Assembly: GCA_027459645.1 (NCBI GenBank)
Contig: DAIDHQ010000008.1
Location: 1 to 64,000 of the forward strand
DNA from: Vulcanimicrobiota bacterium
GTDB lineage: Bacteria; Vulcanimicrobiota; Vulcanimicrobiia; Vulcanimicrobiales; Vulcanimicrobiaceae
Direction of reading: 5' to 3'
DNA: 64,000 nucleotides
Of the stretch, positions 53,182 through 60,048 are shown piece after piece. A model generated the notes under the pieces. It searched no databases. It saw nothing but the letters and a program-made list of their open reading frames with translations, and had not been told where the DNA came from. A program made the position numbers and the translations under genes. Within the stretch, counting starts at the first letter, position 1. Each line of letters begins with the position of its first letter.

Positions 53182-53793
53182 TTGCGACAAGCGTTAGCTG
53201 CCGGGGCATTCGCCCTTTTGCTAGCTGGGTCGACGTTCGGGATGGCGCAAGCCAACCAACAGATGACTCATAAAAATACCTCGACGTCGGTCGCGGCCGC
53301 GAAATCGGTCGATAGCCCAGACGTCGCCCAATGGACGGCCCGCCTCATCGTCAGCAGTCAGAGCCACGCCGCTAAGAGCGGCGAGATTCGCTCTTTTGCG
53401 GGCGGCGTTTTAGCGCGGACTTCAAAGATTGCCGCCCAGCTCACCCGAAGCGCGTTGCGCTTTCTTGGCGTGCCGTATGTCTTCGGCGGAACGACCTCGA
53501 GCGGTTTCGACTGCTCCGGCTACGTGCAGCACGTCTTCGCGATGCTCGGCATCGCCGTGCCGCGTACCGCCGACGCTCAATACGACGCCGGACACAAGAT
53601 CGTCGGTCCGATGCGACCGGGCGACCTGGTGTTCTTCCAGACCTACGAGCCGGGGCCGTCGCACGTCGGCATCTACCTCGGCAACGGCAAGTTCGTTCAT
53701 GCGAGCTCGCACGGGGTCATGATATCGAGCCTCTCCCAATCGTACTGGGCGCAGCGGTACATTGGCGCCAAACGGATGATCGCTCAGCGATAA
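53182..53793 (+). CDS. Secreted NlpC/P60 cell-wall endopeptidase
   Basis: A 203-residue secreted protein: signal peptide (LAAGAFALLLAGSTFGMAQA), a spacer, and an NlpC/P60 domain (about 100-200) with the nucleophile in GFDCSGYVQHVF, His in SHVGIYLG and the third residue near FVHASS. It would cut D-Glu-DAP-type peptide bonds in peptidoglycan. I chose TTG 53182, 7 nt after AAGAGGAG; the ATG at 53164 abuts the riboswitch P1 strand and has no ribosome binding site. Regulation by c-di-AMP is implied by the upstream aptamer. Confidence 0.92.
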   Translation: MRQALAAGAFALLLAGSTFGMAQANQQMTHKNTSTSVAAAKSVDSPDVAQWTARLIVSSQSHAAKSGEIRSFAGGVLARTSKIAAQLTRSALRFLGVPYVFGGTTSSGFDCSGYVQHVFAMLGIAVPRTADAQYDAGHKIVGPMRPGDLVFFQTYEPGPSHVGIYLGNGKFVHASSHGVMISSLSQSYWAQRYIGAKRMIAQR

Positions 53794-54188
53794 ACACCCC
53801 ACCACCCAACCGCGTCGCTGCGGAAGAATCGATCGCCTCGACCGCCTATCTGGTCTGGCCGCTCGCCATCTACGCAGCCCTGGCCCCCCGGCCCGACGCA
53901 TCGAATTGGTTCCGGTTCCATCTACGGCAAGCGCTGTGGTTCGGCGGGTTCACCGCCGCCGCAGCGCTTTTCGCGTTGGTGTGGCCGCTGGTCCTCAGCG
54001 TGTTCGTCGGCAACGTGGTCGCGACGCTCTGGATCTACGTCCTCGCGCTGCTGCTGGATGTTGCGCTCTTCGTCCTATGGCTCGTCCTCGCGATACGGTA
54101 TAGTCAGCGGGCTGCCCGCGGGGAGACCTTCGAAATCCCCTTCGTCGAGCGTTTTATCGCCGCGACAGGGACCGGACGGAAGAAGTAG
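53790..54188 (+). CDS. DUF4870-like small membrane protein, apparent ATA start
   Basis: About 132 residues. The frame gives EESIASTAYLVWPLAIYAALAP, RFHLRQALWFGGF, then helices through LWIYVLALLLDVALFVLWLVLAIRYSQRAARGE-like end, the DUF4870 pattern of three hydrophobic segments and an R-F-H-x-R-Q-A-L core. No ATG, GTG or TTG precedes the first helix; GTG at 53976 would delete half the domain. The codon ATA at 53790 overlaps the upstream TAA as ATAA and gives MNTPPPNRVAAEES. Function unknown. Confidence 0.72.
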   Translation: MNTPPPNRVAAEESIASTAYLVWPLAIYAALAPRPDASNWFRFHLRQALWFGGFTAAAALFALVWPLVLSVFVGNVVATLWIYVLALLLDVALFVLWLVLAIRYSQRAARGETFEIPFVERFIAATGTGRKK

Positions 54189-54295
54189 TATCGTAGGCGT
54201 CGCCCAGGTGGGTCGCGACACGATGGGGTCGTCGCAGGAAGCGGCGACATCGACGGAGCCACAGGATGTGGCGATTTTCGCGAAGCGAAAAACGT

Positions 54296-54367
54296 TGGGG
54301 TGTAGCCAAGCGGTAAGGCAGCGGACTTTGACTCCGCCATGCGTTGGTTCGAATCCAGCCACCCCAG
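54296..54367 (+). tRNA. tRNA-Gln (anticodon TTG)
   Basis: A 72-nt cloverleaf: acceptor TGGGGTG with CACCCCA (U1-A72 pair usual for tRNA-Gln), D-arm TAGCCAAGCGGTAAGGCA, anticodon loop CTTTGAC with TTG, T-arm TTGGTTCGAATCCAG, discriminator G. CCA is not encoded (CAT follows). Confidence 0.96.
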
Positions 54368-54376
54368 CATAGAGCT

Positions 54377-54410
54377 ACGCCCGGCTTCATGCCGGGCGTT
54401 ACTATTTGTC
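54377..54410 (+). terminator. Terminator after tRNA-Gln
   Basis: A 9-bp stem ACGCCCGGC with GCCGGGCGT around TTCAT, followed by TTACTATTTGT. It lies 9 nt after the tRNA. The U-run is interrupted, so strength is moderate. From here to the next gene at 54539 I see no other feature. Confidence 0.75.
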
Positions 54411-54538
54411 AGTGGGAGCCGCTAGCATGAAGCGCATGCCGGGCCGGGAAAATTCCTGAACGATGCGGATTTATCGATCGTCGCCTTCGCGATCGGCGGC
54501 GCTTTGGGACGAACGCAAGACGAGCTGAAGAAGAATCC

Positions 54539-54856
54539 ATGGATTCATCGAAGCGCTGGAGCATGAACTCTCGCACGGTATGCATCGTCGCCGGCCTGAT
54601 CGTGCTTTGCGCCTGTTCCGCAGGCAAGCAGAACGCGAATCAATCTCTCGGCGAGTCGCCGGTTTCGCAAGCCGATCATGCGTGTCGAAAATCTTCCGCG
54701 CCGGAGCTCACGGCCGCCGGCAAACTCGATCTTGGATTCCTCAAACGATATGGTGCGTGTATGCGCGCCCACGGCTATAACGACGTGGAAGTCCGGTTCA
54801 TCGCCGCTCCGAAACCACACGTCGTGACCGTGGTTAATACGGTGATCGGGAAATGA
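54539..54856 (+). CDS. Small putative lipoprotein
   Basis: A 105-residue protein with a signal sequence (RTVCIVAGLIVLCACS) ending in a lipobox-like VLCAC; Met9 at 54563 is an equally good start. The mature part has two Cys (HACRKSS and YGACMRAHGY), a pattern seen in small secreted proteins with one disulfide. No family recognised. It stands alone between tRNA-Gln and the convergent protease gene. Confidence 0.6.
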   Translation: MDSSKRWSMNSRTVCIVAGLIVLCACSAGKQNANQSLGESPVSQADHACRKSSAPELTAAGKLDLGFLKRYGACMRAHGYNDVEVRFIAAPKPHVVTVVNTVIGK

Positions 54857-54899
54857 ACCGGCGCATCATGCAATCCGATCCGCCGTTTTAACGCCCGGC

Positions 54900-55643
54900 T
54901 CACGCAAGTTCGCGAATCGTCCAGAAGTCGAACGTCAGGTCGGGATTGGTAAAGTAGTCGTAGGGCATCGACATATATCCGTTCGCCCCCCAACTCGCAC
55001 CGAGCGAATTGAGCACCATCACGTTTTCCGATGCGTCGTCGTAGCCTACCGCAAGAACCGCGTGTCCGCCCATGAACGAATCGGTGCCCGAAGGAATCGG
55101 AAGTTCGCCGGTCGTTTGGGCGTGGTAGATTGCCGCGGTATAGACGTTGACCCCGAAGATCACGGGGAAGCCTTCGGCAAGGCACGACTTAACCGATCTA
55201 AGCAGTTGCGGTAACCGGTAATACGACGCCGCACGCGCGACAATCGCATCGTACGCACTCTTGGGCGGTTCGACTTCGACGTTGGCGGGATCGTAGTTCC
55301 ACGACGTCTCGGCGCACGCTCCGGGTTTTGCGGCCGCCTTAATCGCATTGCGGATCGTCGTTCCGTTGTTTTGGCTCTCCCCACGTTCTCGCAAACGAGC
55401 GTTGTAGTAGATGAACAAGCGTGAAGGAGCAAGCGTTCGCCGTGCTTTTGCCGCGACGAACGCCATCGCGGAAGCCGTTGCGTGCGCGGCGCAACTCGGC
55501 AGCGGAAGCTGATTGTAGACCTGCAGGCAATAGCGCCGCAGGTCAATCGCAGGCGGCGGCGCCGCAACCGCGGGCGTAAAGACGTAATCCCGCGCGTCGT
55601 GGCGGTCGCGCTTTGCACCGAGCGTGGCGGGGATCGTCGTCAT
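54900..55643 (-). CDS. C1-family (papain-like) cysteine peptidase
   Basis: A 247-residue papain-fold protein: an oxyanion Gln and nucleophile region as VYNQLPLPSCAAHATASAMAF (Cys about residue 51), His in GGHAVLAVGYDD and Asn in VLNSLGASWGANGYM. No signal peptide or propeptide is visible, so it is probably cytoplasmic or secreted by another route. Bacterial relatives of similar length are known; their targets are not. ATG at 55643 starts 100 nt from the divergent DUF1835 gene. Confidence 0.87.
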   Translation of the reverse strand: MTTIPATLGAKRDRHDARDYVFTPAVAAPPPAIDLRRYCLQVYNQLPLPSCAAHATASAMAFVAAKARRTLAPSRLFIYYNARLRERGESQNNGTTIRNAIKAAAKPGACAETSWNYDPANVEVEPPKSAYDAIVARAASYYRLPQLLRSVKSCLAEGFPVIFGVNVYTAAIYHAQTTGELPIPSGTDSFMGGHAVLAVGYDDASENVMVLNSLGASWGANGYMSMPYDYFTNPDLTFDFWTIRELA

Positions 55644-55659
55644 GCGACGGCGTTCAATA

Positions 55660-55701
55660 CCCTGGGTAGTGCCCGCCTGCTTTGCGGGCTATAAACCCGG
55701 G
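55660..55701 (+). other. Imperfect long hairpin upstream of the DUF1835 gene
   Basis: An inner stem GCCCGC (55671-55676) with GCGGGC (55684-55689) and an outer stem CCCTGGGT (55660-55667, one bulged T) with ACCCGGG (55695-55701). It lies in the divergent gap between the protease and DUF1835 genes, followed by GGAGGT. No U-run follows, so it is more like a 5-prime leader structure or protein site than a terminator. It matches no riboswitch class I know. Confidence 0.4.
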
Positions 55702-55743
55702 ACGGAGGTAAGCACGTCTTCGGTCGCCCAAGAAGCGGCAGGC

Positions 55744-56682
55744 ATGAGTTCACGCGCCGCATCCTCGCTGCACATCACCAACGGCGATTCCGTCATTTAC
55801 ACCTTCAAAAAGGCGGGGATCCTTGGCACGCACCTCGGCTGGCGCGACCTGCTTCACGAAGGGCCCGTCCCGGGCGGCCTGAGCCTCGAGGCGTGCAGCC
55901 GCATACGCGGTGAGTATCTCGCTTCGCGAGGATTCGGCAAGGCGATAAAGATTCTGCACGACCTCGAGACGCGCAACGCACACCTGCGCCGCGCGAACGA
56001 ATTCGACGAGGTCGTCTTGTGGTTCGAACACGACCTCTACGACCAACTGCAGCTGCTGCAAATTCTTTCCGCGCTCGGAGAGATGGAGCTGGAGCCAGGC
56101 CGCGTTTCGCTCGTACAAAGCGATTCCTATCTGGGCAGCATGACGGCCGAAGAACTCGTCGCCCTGCATCCCAAGCGCCGGACCGTGACCGCACCGATGA
56201 TCGAACGCGCAACGTCGCTCTGGAACGCGTTTACCGGCGCCGATCCCCAGGCGCTCGAGGCCCTCACGCACGCCGACCACGCGGCGTTTCCCCATATGCG
56301 CGCGGCGATGGTGCGCCTGTGTGAAGAGTATCCCTGGAAGCTCGATGGTTTATCGCGCTCTCAACGCAACGCGCTTGCGTCGGTCGCGCAAGGGGCGGCC
56401 CGCGACGACGAACTTTTTCGCCGCGCGCAGGCGCGAGAAGAAGCCCCGTTTCTCGGCGACTCGGCGTTTTATGCGATCCTTCAAGATTTACGCGATCCAC
56501 GCGCGCCACTGATCGAAGGCGAGAGCGGCGCCTTGACGCCGACGGCTCTCGGGCGGCGGCTCCTGGCCGGGGACGGCGACTGGATGCACGAGAACGGACC
56601 GGATCGCTGGATCGGCGGCGTGCACGTCACGCACGAGCACGACGTACGCTGGGACGACGCGCGGAACGCGTTCGTTCGATGA
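55744..56682 (+). CDS. DUF1835-domain protein
   Basis: A 312-residue protein. The N-terminal half has LHITNGDSVIYTFKKAGI and GWRDLLHEGPVPGG, then VVLWFEHDLYDQLQLLQIL, the DUF1835 pattern. The C-terminal half (about 190-312) is mostly helical with a possible winged-helix part near GALTPTALGRRLLAGDGDW. Function unknown. ATG 55744 gives a normal family beginning; it heads a three-gene run with a SnoaL-like and a STAS protein. Confidence 0.8.
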   Translation: MSSRAASSLHITNGDSVIYTFKKAGILGTHLGWRDLLHEGPVPGGLSLEACSRIRGEYLASRGFGKAIKILHDLETRNAHLRRANEFDEVVLWFEHDLYDQLQLLQILSALGEMELEPGRVSLVQSDSYLGSMTAEELVALHPKRRTVTAPMIERATSLWNAFTGADPQALEALTHADHAAFPHMRAAMVRLCEEYPWKLDGLSRSQRNALASVAQGAARDDELFRRAQAREEAPFLGDSAFYAILQDLRDPRAPLIEGESGALTPTALGRRLLAGDGDWMHENGPDRWIGGVHVTHEHDVRWDDARNAFVR

Positions 56683-57017
56683 CGTTACGCGAAAGCATCG
56701 AGGGCCTCGTCCAGGCGTGGCGTGCCGGGGACGCGCTGCGCGCGAGCGCGTTTTTCGCATCCGAGGGCATTTATCACGAGGCTGGCCGCGAGGCGATCGC
56801 CGGCCGCGAAGCGATTGCGGCCTATTTCACCCGCTTTTTTCGCGACGGCCCGGCGTGGAGAATGAGCATTATCGAGGTCGTTACGGAAGGTGAGCGCGCG
56901 GCCGTTGCGTACGATTTCGAGGTTCTGACCGCGAGCGGCTGGCAATCGCGCGCAGGGTGCGCGCTCGTGCACCGTGAAGCGGGCGCCATCGCATTATGGC
57001 GAGAATATCAAGGCTAA
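56679..57017 (+). CDS. SnoaL-like (NTF2-fold) protein
   Basis: A 112-residue protein with the NTF2 pattern: a first helix pair (SIEGLVQAWRAGDALRASAFFASEGIYHEAG), GREAIAAYFTRFF, and strands ending in IALWREYQG. Members bind or modify small hydrophobic molecules; no specific role can be read. ATG overlaps the DUF1835 stop as ATGA. Confidence 0.82.
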   Translation: MTLRESIEGLVQAWRAGDALRASAFFASEGIYHEAGREAIAGREAIAAYFTRFFRDGPAWRMSIIEVVTEGERAAVAYDFEVLTASGWQSRAGCALVHREAGAIALWREYQG

Positions 57018-57030
57018 GGAGCGTGAAGCT

Positions 57031-57399
57031 ATGTCGCATGACGAACTGAGCATCGATATCAAGAACGACGGCGATCTGACGATCTTTCGCCTTCGCGGCA
57101 GCCTGGATCTCGCGACCTCACCTTCCGTCCGTGCCGCGTTGACGCAGGCCGCGACCGAAGGCAAACACGAGCTCATCGTCGATCTCACGAAGCTCGAATT
57201 TCTCGACTCGACCGGCCTGGGTGCACTCATCGGCGCACATCGGCGCGCGCTCGAGAACGGTGGCAAAATCCGCCTTGCCGTCGGAGAAGGGCAGATTGCC
57301 CGCTTGCTCAACATCACGGGCCTCATTCGTGTCTTCCCCGTCTATACGACGCTGGAAGATGCGCTCAGCGATCACGGCCGCATCACGGCGACGATCTAA
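57031..57399 (+). CDS. STAS-domain anti-sigma factor antagonist
   Basis: A 122-residue SpoIIAA/RsbV-like protein: GDLTIFRLRGSLDLATSPSVR, then LIVDLTKLEFLDSTGLGALIGAHRRA with the phosphorylatable Ser in LDSTGLG. It would bind an anti-sigma kinase and free a sigma factor when unphosphorylated; the partner kinase is not in the window. AAGGAG precedes the ATG by about 10 nt. The stop overlaps the convergent glcF stop. Confidence 0.92.
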   Translation: MSHDELSIDIKNDGDLTIFRLRGSLDLATSPSVRAALTQAATEGKHELIVDLTKLEFLDSTGLGALIGAHRRALENGGKIRLAVGEGQIARLLNITGLIRVFPVYTTLEDALSDHGRITATI

Positions 57400-58634
57400 G
57401 GCGAATACGCTTCGTCGAGCAATTCGACGATGTGAACCACCCGCGCCTCAACGCCTCCAGCCTTTAAGCCGGCGCGTAATTGCAGCGCGCACCCGGGATT
57501 CGCGGTAGCGACGGTTTGTGCACCCGTCGCCGCAACGTTTCCAATCTTGCGGCGCGACAGCCGCTCCGACATCTCGGGCTCCGTCAGGTTATAGATTCCG
57601 GCGCTTCCGCAGCACACCGCACTTTCGTTCATCTCGACGAGTCGGAGTCCCGGGATGCGCGCGAGCAGCCGGCGAGGCGCCGCGGTCACGCGTTGCGCGT
57701 GCGCGAGATGACATGGTTCCTGGTAGGTCACGCTGCGCTCCAGCCGGCGCGGGGTTCCGCGAAATTCCATCGCGTCCAACACTTCGGTAACATCGCGAAC
57801 CCGCGCCGCCACGGACGCGGCCCGTTCGCGCCACGCGCCGTCGTCCCGGAAGAGCTCGCCGTACTCTTTCATCGTGGAACCGCATCCCGCCGCATCGACG
57901 ACGTACACGTCGGCTCCGCTGCGTTCGAAGGTTTCGATGTTCGCCTTCGCAAGCGAGCGTGCCAAATCGGGCTCGCCCGCGTGCACGTCGATCGCTCCGC
58001 AGCACCCCTGGCCTTTCGTTAGTACGACGCTGAGCCCGGCACGATTGAGCATGCGGATAGCCGCCTCATGCACCTGCGGAAATGCAACGGGCATGATGCA
58101 GCCGGCGTGCAAAAGCGCAACGCCGGCCGGAGATTCGACATCGAAGCGCGCGCCGTCGGCGAAGACGAAGCGGTCGGCAACGCGAGGCGCGAGCGCCGCT
58201 TCGCGTCCCATGCCGACCATCGATCCCAAGCGATCGAGGTGCGTTCGTTGCGCGAAGCGTATCAGGCGCGCGGCGGCACGCATCCAAGCGAGATTCGAAA
58301 AGAGCGTGCCGAGCAAAAAACGGCGTACGCGGCGCTCGAGCGGCGTACGCGACGGCTCCGTCGCATCCTCGATGCGCGCGCGCATCGTTTCGACCAGCGT
58401 GCCGTAGCGAACGCCTGACGGACATGCCGCTTCGCAGGCACGGCAATCCAAGCACTGGGACATTTGCGCGACGAATCCGGGACTAAGCAGATCGAGGCGC
58501 CCTTCGTCGACGGCCTTGATCAGGCTGATGCGCCCTCGCGGGCCAGACGTCTCCGTCATCGTTTCGAGGTAGGTCGGACAGGCCGGCAAGCAAAGGCCGC
58601 AGCGAACGCAACTGTTATAGACCGCCTCGAGCAT
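57396..58634 (-). CDS. glcF: Glycolate oxidase iron-sulfur subunit
   Basis: Electron-transfer subunit of glycolate (or lactate-type) oxidase. The 412-residue protein starts MLEAVYNSCVRCGLCLPACPTY (first 4Fe-4S set), has CLDCRACEAACPSGV (second set), and two CCG domains (GQGCCGAIDVHAG; ESAVCCGSAGIYNL). The reading frame is open far upstream but overlaps the divergent gene at 58701, so ATG 58634 is the plausible start; the first Cys motif then begins at residue 9. glcD and glcE are not in the window and must lie elsewhere. Confidence 0.9.
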   Translation of the reverse strand: MLEAVYNSCVRCGLCLPACPTYLETMTETSGPRGRISLIKAVDEGRLDLLSPGFVAQMSQCLDCRACEAACPSGVRYGTLVETMRARIEDATEPSRTPLERRVRRFLLGTLFSNLAWMRAAARLIRFAQRTHLDRLGSMVGMGREAALAPRVADRFVFADGARFDVESPAGVALLHAGCIMPVAFPQVHEAAIRMLNRAGLSVVLTKGQGCCGAIDVHAGEPDLARSLAKANIETFERSGADVYVVDAAGCGSTMKEYGELFRDDGAWRERAASVAARVRDVTEVLDAMEFRGTPRRLERSVTYQEPCHLAHAQRVTAAPRRLLARIPGLRLVEMNESAVCCGSAGIYNLTEPEMSERLSRRKIGNVAATGAQTVATANPGCALQLRAGLKAGGVEARVVHIVELLDEAYSP

Positions 58635-58700
58635 CGGAATCGGCTTTCGCGCTCGGCTCGGCCAAGGTCTGCTGCGCGGGGTGCGGAAGAACTGGAGGAT

Positions 58701-59144
58701 ATGACCGATTCCGACCTGGTGCACGTGAGCGTCGCATCGCCTGCCGGAGCCTATACCGTCGGCGACCCATCGTTCTTCCGGTACATCGTGCGTCTGGCCG
58801 AACTGGGTTTGCCGTTGCCGCAACCCGATCGGGAGTCGCTCGATATCCTGGCCGCGATTCCACACGCGTTTGAAGCCGATGAAGAGGTTCCGCGCCTTTC
58901 GGGCGCCGGTTGGCGCATCGTGCCGGCGCAAGGCGAGCTCGATTGGCCCGTGTTGGAAGCGACGCCGCAGCGTCTTCGGGCTGCGCTCGAACGCGCCCAG
59001 GCGATTCTCTGGACGAACGCCGCTCGTTGCGCGGTAAGTGCGCGCGAGATCACGTCGATCGAAACCGAACTCGACCACGTTTACGGCGTACTCATGCGCG
59101 CGGAAGCTGCCGGCTTCGCCGTCAACGTTTCCTACGTGGCCTAA
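58701..59144 (+). CDS. Hypothetical protein
   Basis: A 147-residue protein of unknown family. GGAGGAT stands just before the ATG, supporting translation. It has VSVASPAGAYTVGDPSFFRYIVRLAELGLPLP near the start and a long helical second half (QRLRAALERAQAILWTNAARCAVSAREITSIETELDHVYGVLMRAEAAG). No membrane segment. It is divergent from glcF with a 66-nt gap and directly precedes the interrupted DNA glycosylase. Confidence 0.7.
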   Translation: MTDSDLVHVSVASPAGAYTVGDPSFFRYIVRLAELGLPLPQPDRESLDILAAIPHAFEADEEVPRLSGAGWRIVPAQGELDWPVLEATPQRLRAALERAQAILWTNAARCAVSAREITSIETELDHVYGVLMRAEAAGFAVNVSYVA

Positions 59145-59148
59145 ACCC

Positions 59149-59235
59149 ATCGCGACGATCCACGTACCGTTGAAGGGCGCCGGCGGAGAGCCGGTGTCTT
59201 TTTTCCACACGATCCGCTCGCACGGTCTCGCATGA
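59149..59235 (+). pseudogene. N-terminal segment of the DNA glycosylase, cut by in-frame TGA
   Basis: The frame reads ATIHVPLKGAGGEPVSFFHT then IRSHGLA and stops at TGA 59233-59235; after it the same frame continues LPPGRIDDAGDAYELTVLL into the glycosylase core. The pattern R-S-H-G-x-x-x-L-P-P spanning the TGA is what the N-terminus of this glycosylase group looks like, so both parts belong together. The start is uncertain: ATC 59149 and TTG 59170 are candidates. Confidence 0.6.
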
Positions 59236-59277
59236 CTTCCTCCCGGGCGAATCGACGACGCGGGCGATGCATACGAA

Positions 59278-60048
59278 TTGACGGTTCTGCTCGGCGGCGC
59301 GCCGCGCGTGCTACGCTTTACCGCCGAAGGCGCGACCCTTGCAGTGGAAATTCCGGGACGAACGTCGCACGCCGAACGGGAGCGCGCCGAATCGATCGCG
59401 CGGCGCATCTTTCGCTTGGAAGACGATCTCGCACCGTTCTACGCCGCGCTGGAAGGTGACGCTGACCTCGCGTGGGCGCGATGCGGCGCGGGGCGAATGC
59501 TGGCGAGCGCGACGGTGTTCGAAGACGTAGTGAGGACGATCTGCACCACGAATTGCGCGTGGTCCGCGACGGAGCGCATGATCGGCGCACTCGTGCAACT
59601 CGGTGGCGGCGCGTTTCCCGCTCCCGAGCAACTGGCGGCGACGCCGGAGCGCTGGTTTTCGGAGAAGGCGCGCATGGGCTATCGCGGTCCCTACGTGCGC
59701 GAGATCGCGCGCCGGGTCGTGCACGGAGACCTGGATCTCGAGCGTCTGCTGCCGCAACACGGCATGCACGCCGATGAGGTCGAGGAAGCGCTGCTCGCGC
59801 TTCCGGGCGTTGGACCCTACGCCGCCGCGCACGTCATGCAACTGCTCGGCTATCACGAATTGCTGATCTTGGATTCTTGGACGAGGCCGACGTACTTGCG
59901 CAAGAGTAAGAAGAAGCAGGCAAAGGATTCGACGATCCGGCGCGCGTTCGCAAAATACGGGCGATTTGCGGGCTTGGCGTTTTGGTTGTATCTAACGAGT
60001 CACTGGCACGAGGAGGAGCGCGATGCTGGGAACGGATTTCATCCTTGA
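59278..60048 (+). CDS. HhH-GPD family DNA glycosylase, core after in-frame TGA
   Basis: Base-excision-repair glycosylase core. From TTG 59278 the 256 residues include an AlkA-like helical part (RIFRLEDDLAPFYAAL, ASATVFEDVVRTICTTNCAWSAT), the helix-hairpin-helix LPGVGPYAAAHVMQLLG and the catalytic Asp in LILDSWTRP. The usual Lys of bifunctional enzymes is absent (G-P-Y-A-A), so it would be a monofunctional alkyl-base glycosylase. No Fe-S cluster Cys at the end. The N-terminal strands lie upstream across TGA 59233. It overlaps the TPP-enzyme gene by 26 nt. Confidence 0.75.
   Translation: MTVLLGGAPRVLRFTAEGATLAVEIPGRTSHAERERAESIARRIFRLEDDLAPFYAALEGDADLAWARCGAGRMLASATVFEDVVRTICTTNCAWSATERMIGALVQLGGGAFPAPEQLAATPERWFSEKARMGYRGPYVREIARRVVHGDLDLERLLPQHGMHADEVEEALLALPGVGPYAAAHVMQLLGYHELLILDSWTRPTYLRKSKKKQAKDSTIRRAFAKYGRFAGLAFWLYLTSHWHEEERDAGNGFHP

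Noticed and set aside
59233-59235. Selenocysteine at the in-frame TGA
   Set aside because: No obvious SECIS hairpin follows, and this position is not catalytic in glycosylases; kept only as a test to run.
57396-59408. Extended 670-residue version of GlcF
   Set aside because: The extra 258 residues lack homology and overlap the divergent gene at 58701; GlcF homology starts at 58634.
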